Source: Puffinus mauretanicus (lineage: Eukaryota > Chordata > Aves > Procellariiformes > Procellariidae). From it: a DNA stretch of 64,000 nucleotides. Position 1 is the stretch's first letter, and each line of letters begins with the position of its first letter. Under the pieces are notes generated by a model. That model was not told the DNA's origin, searched no databases, and worked only from the letters and a program-made list of their open reading frames with translations. The position numbers and the translations under genes are program-made. Below are positions 49,775 to 60,600 of the stretch, one piece after another. The DNA lies in NCBI GenBank assembly GCA_023333565.1, contig JAJKFH010003354.1:186001-250000 (forward strand), in the 5' to 3' direction.

Positions 49775-50564
49775 CCCTCCATGGTGCCAGCTCAGCATGG
49801 CCTTTGCTCAGGGTTAGTCCATCCCCCAGAGCAGACTGGGATGCTGAAGTCGCTGAACTGCTTCTGCTACTTAAAAGCTGGCTTGAGTAGCTCTCTGACC
49901 CTACCTGGAGCAGGCTCTGTTCCCAGATTTACCAGGGACTGGCTAAGGACGTGATTCACTTTCCTAAATATAGTGCCATTTGAAAGACCCTTGGATAGAG
50001 CAGGTATGTGAGCAGGGCTGGCAGGGGTGACACAGGGGTTACAGGAGACCCAAACCCCATCTGAAATGGCTGCACTAGACACCTGTGTTTAGGTAGATTG
50101 AGATACATTCCTCCATTTCCCTCTACAGTTAATTACTCTCTAACCAGCAAGATCCTTAATTCATTAATTTTTGGTCTGTTTTGGAGTTTTTGGCCGACTC
50201 AAGGCTAGTAGTGAGTCCTTCTGTTGCCAAGTCACATGTCCTTATCGGTGTCCCTGAAGAAGGGTTTCCACCAGCTGCATTGTGCAACCAGTAGTTTCAT
50301 TCCACCTGTTGAAGATTGGTGCCTGGGGATGTGCAGGTCTTTCCAGGTGATGGGTCATTCTTGGCCGATGGGATCTGTAAAACTCAGAAGTGTCGCATGG
50401 TATCATCAGGATTTCTTCTCCTGTGTCACATGCTGCATCTGCGTTGGCCAAAGAAAGGTCAAAGATTGTTGTTCCGCATTTCAAATGCTGAGACCTGGGG
50501 CTGATGCAAAGGTCTTTGCTAACTGGGGCACCTGGGAACCTTCCTTTCTCACCGTGCTGAAGCA

Positions 50565-51788
50565 TTGCTTGACCAACTTGCTTGACTTCTATGAGCAGGT
50601 GACCCGCCCAGTGGATGAGGGAAAGGCTGTGGATGGGGTCTACCTGGACTTCAGTAAAGCCTTTGACACTGTCTCCCACGGCATTCTCCTAGAGAAGCTG
50701 GCGGCTCAAGGCCTAGACAGGTGCACTCTTTGCTGGGTAAAAAACTGGTGGACGGCCGAGCCCAGAGAGTTGTGGTCAACGGAGTTAAATCCAGTTGGCG
50801 GCCGGTCACGAGCGGTGTTCCCCAGGGCTCAGTACTGGGGCCGGTCCTGTTCAATATCTTTATCAACGATCTGGACGAGGGGATCGAGTGCTCCCTCAGT
50901 CAGTTTGCAGAGGACAGCAAGCTGGGCAGGAGTGTTGATCTGCTGGAGGGCAGGAAGGCTCTGCAGAGGGACCTGGACAGGCTGGATCGATGGCCGAGGC
51001 CAATTGTATGAGGTTCAACAAGGCCAAGTGCCGGGTCCTGCACTTGGGCCACAACAACCCCAGGCAACGCTACAGGCTTGGGGAGGAGTGGCTGGAAAGT
51101 GCCCGGAGGAAAAGGACCTGGGGGTGCTGGTCGACAGCCAGCTGAACATGAGCCGGCCGTGTGCCCAGGTGGCCAAGAAGGCCAGCGGCATCCTTGCCTG
51201 TATCAGAAATGGTGTGGCCAGCAGGAGCAGGGAGGTGGTCGTGCCCCTGTACTGGGCACTGGTGAGGCCGCACCTCGAATCCTGTGTTCAGTTCTGGGCC
51301 CCTCACTCCAAGAAGGACATGGAGGTGCTGGAGCGTGTCCAGAGGAGGGCAACGAAGCTGGTGAAGGGCCTGGAGCACAAGTCTGATGAGGAGCGGCTGA
51401 GGGAACTGGGGGTGTTTAGCCTGGAGAAGAGGAGGCTGAGGGGAGACCTCATCGCGCTCTACAACTACCTGAAAGGAGGTTGTAGCGAGGTGGGGGTTGG
51501 TCTCTTCTCCCAAGTAACAGTGACAGGACGAGAGGAAATGGCCTCAAGTTGCCAAGGGAGGTTTAGATTGGACATTAGGAGAAATTTCTTTACTGAAAGC
51601 GTGGTCAGGCCTTGGAACAGGCTGCCCAGGGAAGTGGTTGAGTCCCCATCCCTGGAGGTATTTAAAAGACGTGTAGATGAGGCGCTTAGGGACATGGTGT
51701 AGTGGGCATGGTGGTGTTGGGTTGACGGTTGGACTCGATGATCTTAGAGGTCTTTTCCAACCTTAATGATTCTGTGATTCTATGATTG
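50565..51788 (+). mobile_element. 5'-truncated CR1 LINE, longest copy in the window, with reverse-transcriptase remnant
   Basis: The copy begins near [12 protein letters not shown] and has RT motif [16 protein letters not shown], in frame. It then shifts frame near 50745 to show [20 protein letters not shown] and [20 protein letters not shown]. The catalytic FADD box reads FAED at 50904-50915, so the first Asp is lost. Another shift near 50990-51100 is followed by an open frame from [16 protein letters not shown] to LRDMV with the natural stop at 51700-51702. The 3' end is GGACTCGATGATCTTAGAGG with a GATTCTGTGATTCTATGATT tail. It is dead but relatively young. Confidence 0.93.
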
Positions 51789-53464
51789 ATGATTAGGGCG
51801 GTAATTTGCCTTCGTGCTAGGGAATATTCTCACCTCCAGCTGATTTCCTACGGACTTCCACACTGCCTTCCTCTAGAGCAAGGGACCACTTTTCAGTACC
51901 ACAGCCCCACACAGAGAGGAGACCACCAACGAGCCCATCTCCTGGCTCTGGGATCTAACCAAATTCTTGTAGGCTCCATGGAGTGGGTTGCTTCACATGA
52001 GGACAGGTTGCCATTCAGCAGTTTCTGACTCACGGAGGAGCAGCTCCACATCATCATCTTTTTTTTTCCCCCTTTCTTCCCTCCTCACGCTCATGCAGTA
52101 GCGTCCTATTTGTGGTATTGAGCCACCCCAGTGGTTTTCACCGTGAGCTTTCCCAGAAAAGGTGTGGTCCATCTGAGTTGGATTTTGGATACTAAGGTGT
52201 GATTGTCATAACTACCCTCTGACTTCCATCCTTGAGTGAGATGAAAATGCTGCCCCAAAAGGGAAGCTGTGATTTTTGCAGCTAAATCAGTAAAAAACTG
52301 AGTAAACTGAGAAATGATTCTTCAACTGCAGAAGGCGACCGGCTCTGGGGCACAAAAGCACACGGCCTGAATGGGGAATGCAGATCAGGCAACTCCTGTC
52401 TATCCAAGGTGGATCCTCTGGTGAGGCTGACATTAAAAATTCTGACTCAAATGCAGGAAACATGGAGTTAAGGAGGTGAATTATTGATGGAGCGCAAGTA
52501 TTACCATATCTGACAGATGGAGATTGTCTGAGAACATTTTGCAGAGTGGCATCTGCACCGTGTCTGATTGGCGTCCCTGAACTTTCGCACATCAGATGTA
52601 GAATATCAACACACAAACTCTGATGTAGCAATTAAATCTGTCCTGTAATGAACCTGGGCTTCATAGCCAAGAGAAACCCATACGCTCAGGTAAAGACCGA
52701 AAACCTCAATTCTTGTATTTTAAGAAGATACTAAAATAATTACATCCAGACCACTGCGTTTGAATATACACATGTGATGTCAACATACAGATATGTATCG
52801 CTTTCAGGAAATGGCCTGCAGCGTGTAATCTCTTACTGGGATTTTATTGAAGACTGTAAAGCTTGCCTTGTATTTTACAATTTGTATTCCAGATCTGAGA
52901 TCAAATAATATAGAAAAGATGTAAAATTCAGGTGACATCTCACATCACCTAAGTGCATTAACATCTAAAGCTGAAGTCAGTCTCTCAAGTGCATACAGAA
53001 GTCATATATCAGATATGTAGTCCACGTTGTCATGCGTGCAAAAACAAAGAGAAGATGAAAAGAGGTGCAAATAATAGCAAGTTTTATGCTTTCATGAAGA
53101 ACAGCTTGTATTATGAAGAAGCAATATGTAAAATATGTCTTTTTTAATAAGATTCAGTGCCTTCGTATTCCAGGTTGTTTTCTTAAGCCCAACGCAACTT
53201 GGTAAACGATTGTAATTTTTTGCCATCTGTTAGCTGTTTGGTGCGCTGTGTAAAATTCATTCTTCCTTCACTTGTAGCACGCAAATGTGCAGATTCTAAG
53301 AACCATCAGGAAAATGTGCTTTTTGTCCCTGGAGGGGGTTCGAAGGTGGACACCAGCAGGGAAGCTGGGAGGTTAGTGAGCATCAGCCTGGGGACGGCTG
53401 TTACTGGTTGTAGCCATCCCATTGCACACACAAAGGACTTCACTCTGACCCCTTAATCTCAACG

Positions 53465-53560
53465 GACCTTCATTTTCTCAACCGCAAAGCAGCCTTTTGG
53501 GAAAACGGAGAAGTTCCGTACATGGTGTCTCTAAAGTGCTTTGAGATGTACAAATGGGAA
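53465..53560 (+). repeat. Ancient MIR-like fragment
   Basis: CATTTTCTCAACCGCAAAGC, a short gap, then AAAGTGCTTTGAGATGTACA resemble the 3' portion of MIR/CORE-SINE-type repeats. The resemblance is weak. Confidence 0.35.
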
Positions 53561-55599
53561 TTGAAAGAGGAGGTTAATAAATTAATACAAAACCCCACAG
53601 GTTCAGTTCTCACAGCAGAGTTCTTGTTGACAGTCTGGAGGTTTTGTACAGTTAGAGGATGCGATTCTGGAATGAGATAAAAATAGCAGTTCAGTGCAAT
53701 TTCTCTGCTTTTCATGGCTATGAACTACTCCATCAGTTTAGAAGTGCTGGGATTCTCTCCTCACTCTGTAGGGACCAGGTTGGTTTCCAAGGAGCCACTG
53801 TCGCACTGCAGCGGGGTCTGCCCGGGGTTTGCAGCCTGTACGTAAGGAGTGGCGAGCAAAGGGATGCGTCTCTGAGATGCTCCATCAGTAAGACAAGCAG
53901 ACCTGGTTTTTTCCAAGCAATGGAGAACGGAGATAGAAACCACATCTATGGCTGTGGGTCTTACCCTGCGCTGACGTTGCCTTGATAACGTTTTCGTTTT
54001 AAATGCTAAGGGTTTGCGCTGTCCGGCAAAAAATATTGTAGTGCAGATCTGTTGGCTCAAGAAGTTGAGATCATTGGAGCTAAAATTTCACCACGAATGG
54101 CCAGAAGAGGCCACAGTTGTACTGCAGACAGCAGTGTCGGTACTTGCTCTGGCTTAGGTGAATGGTCTTTCAGGAGCGGTATTTTTCAAAAGGAGCAATT
54201 AAAAGTGGCCTTCTTGCTTTGCCTACTGCAACAATACCTTAGAGAGGCAATGGCTTCCCTCTGTCAATACTTCTTTTGCCCTAAGTACGTTAGAGAGGGA
54301 AAAGCAATTTCAACTTAAAATATTGCTGCAAGAGCAAATGAGTAGCAGTTGACCATAAATACCGCTAGCCTGCAAATCTGAAGGTTTCTAAGCATCAGGA
54401 GAAGTAATTGAGAACTGGCATATTAGGTGTGATGAAATGTTCATCTGGCCAGCGGCCAATGCAGAATGCACGGAAAAGAGTGTTGAAGCTCTTGAGCATT
54501 AACTCCTTCATCCAAGACATCCATAATTCTATGTTGATGTCGCCTACTTTCGGCCATCTGAAAATTTGGCATTGAATCCAACCTGGCTGCCTGGTTTCTT
54601 TATAATAAACTACCTCCACAAGGCACTTCAACTATAACTACCTATTTTAGCATAGGATTAATTGACTTCGACCCATTTCTTCTCCATTCGTTGGTAGGAG
54701 ATCATGGCAATCAATCCCCTTGAGGTCTCGGTGGTGGTGGTAACTGATGATGACGAGCCAGTGGGTAGGGTTTGAGGCTGCTGCGGCATTTTGTTTTCCT
54801 CCTGGTTTGGATAGGTCTGGGCGCAGTGCTGAGCAAGCGGGGGTCTGTAGGTCACTTCCCCAACCTCAGAGATTTCTAGGCTGGCACAGGGTAATGACGC
54901 TGGACAGTACTGCCAGAAGAAACGATAGTGCCATGAGGCAAGTGAATCCAGTAAAGGGCTCTTCCATGAGAAACAGCAACATGTTCAACAAAAAAATGAT
55001 GACAAACCAAATTTGGTGTCACAAAAAATCTCGGTTCCCTCATTTCTGAAGCCACGGCAGTGCTCAAACCAAATGAACAAAGGTAGCCAGAAGAAAACAT
55101 CAGCTGGAGTTTTCAAGATATTTGGGCTGTTTGTCTGACTCCAGCAAGTGGTTCAAACCTCCTCTGAAGCACCGAGGCCCGACCACAACCTACTACAGGC
55201 AGACTTCGACTGGACGGACCTTGTAATTTCCTACCGCACTTCACGTGTTGCAGCCTGCTCTGCCCGCTAGCAAGCAGATCCCATCAGATGTGTCCTTCAC
55301 CCGCCGGTAGCTACCAAACATTCCTGGTTTTATTAAAAATCAGCAAATTTGCACCACTGAGCATCTCTCCGATTACAGCGTCGGGTTTTTGTATCCTGTT
55401 CCAAGCCACTTGATCCTAAATAAGGCTGGGGGGGTTTGCCACAGTAATTGTTGTTCCCAAAGGGTAGCTAAAATTGTATTATTTTTTGCTGACTGGAGCA
55501 AACTTTGCTGTACTTTCCATCGAACTGCTGACTCTCTCTTCTTTCGGGCTACATTCATTTCCACATTTCCTCTCATTTATGCATGAGGCAAGGGGAAAA

Positions 55600-56160
55600 A
55601 TTGCTTAATATTCTTTATAAACTGGCATATGGTATAGATAATTTTTTCTTTTTACTATATGCAGTAAAAATGCAAATGTGTGTGGCTTATTTGCAAATGC
55701 TGGCATTAATAACTGATATTTAAACAGGCCGGATTAGCACTTCTACTGATATATTAAAAAGATTTTTTCCAATCATTTGCACACTCAAAATCAATTTTAA
55801 TACAACATGTAAATTGAATTTAATTTTTTTATATAAAATTGCATTTATCTGCTTGAACCATTAAATTTACTATTTAATATGTGCTTTCCAGCTCACTTGG
55901 TTAGAATTTCATTGCTCTTTATCTGTATAAATTTAATTAGCCTTGATATCATCAGTATATTATAGAACTAATTAAAGACTTAGATAAGTGCTGAGGGTGC
56001 TTATTTAATACCCTATAAAGTTCCATTTGGAGAGCGAGAAATTCCATCCCTCATTATATCAGCCAGTATGGAGCTGCAAGGATTGTCTCAGACATTGTTT
56101 TTGAAAAATTATTTAATGGGGTTTAATGGATTTATCCTTCTTTTGAAAAGCCGTGTAATT
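55600..56160. promoter_or_regulatory. AT-rich candidate conserved noncoding element with POU octamers
   Basis: About 560 bp of very AT-rich, repeat-free DNA. It contains the octamer ATGCAAAT at 55670-55677 and the perfect palindrome ATTTGCAAAT at 55689-55698, plus several TTAAT/TTTAAT cores. This composition is common in conserved developmental enhancers, but conservation cannot be judged from one sequence. Confidence 0.3.
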
Positions 56161-56169
56161 ACTGTGTAT

Positions 56170-56313
56170 CGCTGCACGGCGCGAGAGGGGTTGGAGTCGT
56201 TCGGGGGATGGTTTTTAAACGCGACGTGCGCGTGTTCCCCTCCGTGACGCACGGAGATCCCCGCGCATCACGCGTTCCCGGCAGGGCGACGCTGGCCGAG
56301 TCACGAGTGACGA
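56170..56313. promoter_or_regulatory. Short CpG-dense block
   Basis: About two dozen CpG dinucleotides fall within roughly 145 bp, including runs such as GCGACGTGCGCGTG and CATCACGCG. DNA on the left is AT-rich and CpG-poor. No exon or transcript start is recognised. It could be a miniature CpG island, an orphan promoter, or a chance GC-rich patch. Confidence 0.5.
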
Positions 56314-56883
56314 ACCACAGGAGGAAGGGAAAAGGCAAAAAGAGGGAAATACTAAAAAGAAAGTGGTAGATAAGGCAGAGCTTAGCAGGTTATCAGGATG
56401 GAAAGGAGGAGAGAAAAGGAGAGATCGAGTAGTTATGTTCTGCACGTACCTTACCTTTCCCTTGGCTAATTAGCTCCGCGGTTTACAGGTGATTTCTCAT
56501 CTGTCTTTTACAAAAAGGTCTGCAGTAGAGAGAAAACCGAGTGCTTTAGTGACACAGAGCTGCACGTAGCACCCAAAGGTGTTGGCTGGGGTTTTTTTCC
56601 AAAATTAGCCATTCAAACAAAGCTGCTTAATCTGTATAGAGGCCAACACATAGGTGAGCCGGTTTGTCTATAGTGTTTTGTACGCTGTCTGGGTGGTTTA
56701 AGTTGTAAACAGGAAAGTAATTGGGTTTTATAATTTGGTTGTCTTCAATTAGAAGACTGTACTTATACCCTTTTGAGTAAATACACCTACTTTTCACGCC
56801 TGGCTCTATACCCTGTGCAGTTCTGTGCGCTGCAGTCCCAAAAGCGGGTATGGTACCAATCAAGGTGCGAGGGCTTCCCATCT

Positions 56884-57005
56884 CTGATACGGTTTTCTAC
56901 CTTGGACAAATGACTTAATTTTTATCTCAGTTCTTCCGGCTGTAAAAAAACCCTAATAGTATCCTTACATCACAGCCCTGATTATTTATTAAGGCCTGTG
57001 ATTTG
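56884..57005 (+). repeat. Ancient MIR-like fragment
   Basis: CCTTGGACAAATGACTTAAT, then TCAGTTCTTCCGGCTGTAAA and CATCACAGCCCTG follow the order of the MIR/L2 phrase 'ccttgggcaaatcacttaa ... cctcagtttcc..tgtaaa'. Strongly diverged. Confidence 0.5.
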
Positions 57006-60000
57006 CCAAGGTACCGCAAGAGCGTGCAGCACCATTATATTATAAATTCACTTTTATTTCTTCCTCTCGTGTTTTATTTTCTTTCGCAAACCATTTCACA
57101 TCTCGGGTGTTGGCACATTTTAGCTTTTTAAGTGCTTTTTACTTTCTCGACACTCTCCAGCTCACAGCCATCTGTGCGTCCTGCCCCACATCGCGCCGCA
57201 GTGGGTGGTGGTGGGGCATCTGCCTTTGGGCTTCCAAGAGGCTGTGAATGAGGTGGTCTCTGGTGCACCTAGAGAAGATGTAGATCATAGCAGCAAGCAG
57301 ACATTTTTGGCTGATCTAACCTCATTCTGGGTTCCCTCTACGGTCCATGGAGACAAATAGGTGCTTCTCAGCCACAGTTCATCTCACCCCAGGCAGACCT
57401 GAGAGGTGTCCAGTTCTTGGCACGGTTTGTAAGAGGAGCTGAGGTTAACTAGCACGGGAGTAACATCTCTGATGTGGACATCTGAAGCCGCGTGAATTCC
57501 TCCAAAGCAACTTTAGGTTCTTCTGGAGACAGAGAATGGGCATTACTATTGTTGTCCCCAGAAATGGTCCAGGTTAATTAAAAATCAAGAAATCTTAGGA
57601 AATTATGATCACGATATCCGTTCCCCTGTGGAATAGTGTCCTGACGGTAGTGATATTCTCTGGTATGTTTTAGGGCTGTAACTGCGTAGAGGACTTGAAG
57701 GATGCAGTTTAAGACAAGCAGCGGTTAGAGAGTGGATAGATGATGTAGCGGATACCTTCCATCACTAGTTTCTATTTTGTTATCATAAGCTCCCAAGATG
57801 GAAGAATAACCAGCACCCGTACTTGCAGACTCTTGCTTTAAAATGCTGATCAGTGATGCATGTATGCAAACATCATTGCAGTCTTCATGAGGTGTAGAAA
57901 TTACAGTAATTCCTGGTTTATGTGGATTTTCCTTTGCTTGGTATTACAAGTTTTCAGAGCTTGCTTTGCAAAATCCTGCATGCTAGAGCTCATCTCTCCA
58001 ATGCCCTGTAACCATCAACTCCATCCTCATCTCTTTCCCTTTCCCACCTCAAATGTCTCATGCTCCGTAGACAGAAAAGCCCCATGAGCTTCTCTTCTCG
58101 GTTGAGCCAGTCCTGAAAATCCATTTCTTCTGCATTACATGAACGGAAGTTACCTCATTTCTTGCTGTATCTTCCCTTTTTGCACTCACTCAACTCCTCC
58201 GTATATTTAAATGTAATGGTTCCACCAAGATCTGCGTGTATCAAAATTGAGTGACTTTATAACTACAGCTTTCGTCTTTTTTCCTCTTCGCCTGCATGCT
58301 CATTGTTCTCTCTTGTGGTTTGTGTCTAGATTTAGTCTGTAAGTGCTTCATACTTAACCTTTTTTACTTTCTTATTAGAGTACCTAAGATATTTTTGGGT
58401 GCTATAAAAGTGACTCCCTAATCCCCAAAAAGGGAGGTAGATAAGGTACAGAATTTTTTTGTTCGCTTTGGGTAAGTCAGCACCCAGATCTGAGTCCTTG
58501 CCTTGGGAATCTGTTTCTGTCTGCACTACTACAGAGTGGGCACCCAGCTATGAAGGAATAATTAAAGTAAGATCCTTTATTCTGAAACATGACACTGTTC
58601 TTCTGAAGGTCCTTCTCTTAAGAAGAGATCAAGTCATTCTCAGGGAAATCAGAATTTAATGTTGAATTCACCTGGCCATTTTTGAAAAACTTTTTTGTGC
58701 GCAGGCCTTGGGTTATAGGTTAACATTAGCATTTAAATGGAGAACGGTATTAACAGCCCTCAGAGGAGCTTGTCTCATCCTGATTGCCTTTCCAGAGATT
58801 TTTTTTGAATGAGAAAGCCTCTTTATTTTTTTTCTCTTTCTCCAAGAATAGAGTTCAAGAGACCATCTTTTTTGATATATATATACTCAAAATGCATCCT
58901 TGTAAAATGGGTTCATTGTTGGCAACTTGATGTTTTGTTTTAAAACTGCTATTTTAAAAAAAAAAAAACACTGTTTTGTGTGTTAATTGGCTTCTTCAGT
59001 TTTGGTTTGCCTGTGAGATGTTTTTTCTTTCACCTGGGAACCATTTCCACCAGTGATATTTATCCTTCCTATCTGCTCTTAGTAGAAAGATGTTCTTCAG
59101 ATGATGGTAGATCTTCCTGGGCCAATTCCAGCCTGCTGAAGTGAGCAGAAAGAGTACAATTGCATTTGGGCTTTGGATTAGGCATTATTTGCTCTAAGGT
59201 ATGTGTTTGTCCTAAAAAAATGCCCAAAGAATTCAAGGGTCAGTTCAGAAACTTTGAACCCAATCCCATCGCCAACAGTCAGAGGAACAGGTCACAGATG
59301 TCTAGGTTGGTTGACTTGCGGAGATGTGAGATAATCACATGAAGGAGCATTGTAAGGATGGATTTTATTTTTTTAAAAAGATCAAATCTTTGTCATACAA
59401 GCCATCAAAACTAGTTCATCATCCTGTATGAGCAGGATAGTAAGGACTTTGGACACCTTAGACAGTCCTTCACTCCTCACTCCCCCAAAATATGGCCATC
59501 AACACTGAAGCGGAACATAAGTGGAGAGTTTGGCCAGGTATTTACCATCCTAAAGAGCTAAAGGCTTGGAGCCAGATTAATGTTTCCTTCCCCTTGTAAA
59601 GCAGCGATTGTTGGTACTTCCATAGCAAATCGGGAGAGATGCTCTGGAAGAACCTGTACCACGTTTATGTGGAAAAAATTTGCCATATCAGGTCAACTCC
59701 ACAAGCCCCATCCACGCTTTTCAGCACGATACAAATAAATAAAGACTGTGCGAGTAAGCGTACGAACAAAAAGATTTCCCTGATGAGTCACCCAGGTCAC
59801 TTTGTTCCCATCAGCCGCATTCCTGACTTCGTACTCGGGTGAGTAAAGATTCGTGAGTTCAGCTTCGGTCTGTTCTCTTCTTACCCCAAATACCTCACCG
59901 CTGAGCACTGGGAGGATCTTACTGCCCAGAGAGGTGATCTGGGTAGGGTCAATCAGCTTACGTGTGCTTAGCCGTGCTCACGTGGAAGCCGACTGAAGGC

Positions 60001-60419
60001 TTGGGAAGCTAAATCTGCTTTTTGGTTAGGTATGCTAATCTGCTATTATTATTTATTAACCTATTTGTCAGATGATAGAATCAGCTTTTGATAAATATTA
60101 ATTCTTCTCTCTGGTTTTAAATCTCCACTTTAAAAAAACAAAGCAGTTTGCCAGCATTTCACTGAATAGAGATTTCCCTCACCTGTCGCCCATTTATTTC
60201 CCCCATCCCTTACTAACTCGCTCTTCTCAACCTCCTCTTGACAATCAAAAGAGCGTTTATAATGGCAGGGACAAATACACTTCTGAGAGTAAAATAAAGA
60301 GCCTAAATAAAAAATCACAGAACAAGAGGCTCATTCCACTCACTCTTTCATATTTCATTATTTGATAACATCAGAAGATGAGTCCATCAGAGCTGCTTGG
60401 GCAAAGGCAAACAGGAGTA

Positions 60420-60600
60420 TGTCTGATCAATATTTATTAATACTTTCAAAGACAAGGGAGGCAAAGTTGAGCAGACTTCGTAATGGAGTGAATAATTATT
60501 CATGCAAATAGGGTTTGGCTGAAGGCAATGCCATGCCAAAGCGGCAGTTTTTTAATTGCACCCAATTAAAAATGCATACCTTTTGCTCACTCGTACAGTC
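60420..60600. promoter_or_regulatory. Candidate noncoding element with octamer and homeodomain sites
   Basis: AATAATTATTCATGCAAAT at 60491-60509 joins an ATAATTAT homeodomain core to a perfect POU octamer. TTTTTTAATTGCACCCAATT follows about 40 bp later. The block is repeat-free. Candidate enhancer only. Confidence 0.3.

Noticed and set aside
50224..50564. Upstream extension of the 492-codon frame before the CR1
   Set aside because: Only the part from about 50565 is CR1; the earlier codons are unrelated intron sequence that happens to stay open.
54395..54631. Minus-strand 78-codon frame rich in Trp, Met and Phe
   Set aside because: Protein-like at first sight, but no family match and no splice signals; left as unexplained intron sequence.
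57140..57480. Segment that seemed repeat-like (phrases such as GGTTCCCTCTACGGTCCATG)
   Set aside because: Could not be tied to a known repeat family and no second copy exists in the window.
58876..58885. Short TA repeat
   Set aside because: Only about five dinucleotide units; not distinguishable from chance in AT-rich DNA.
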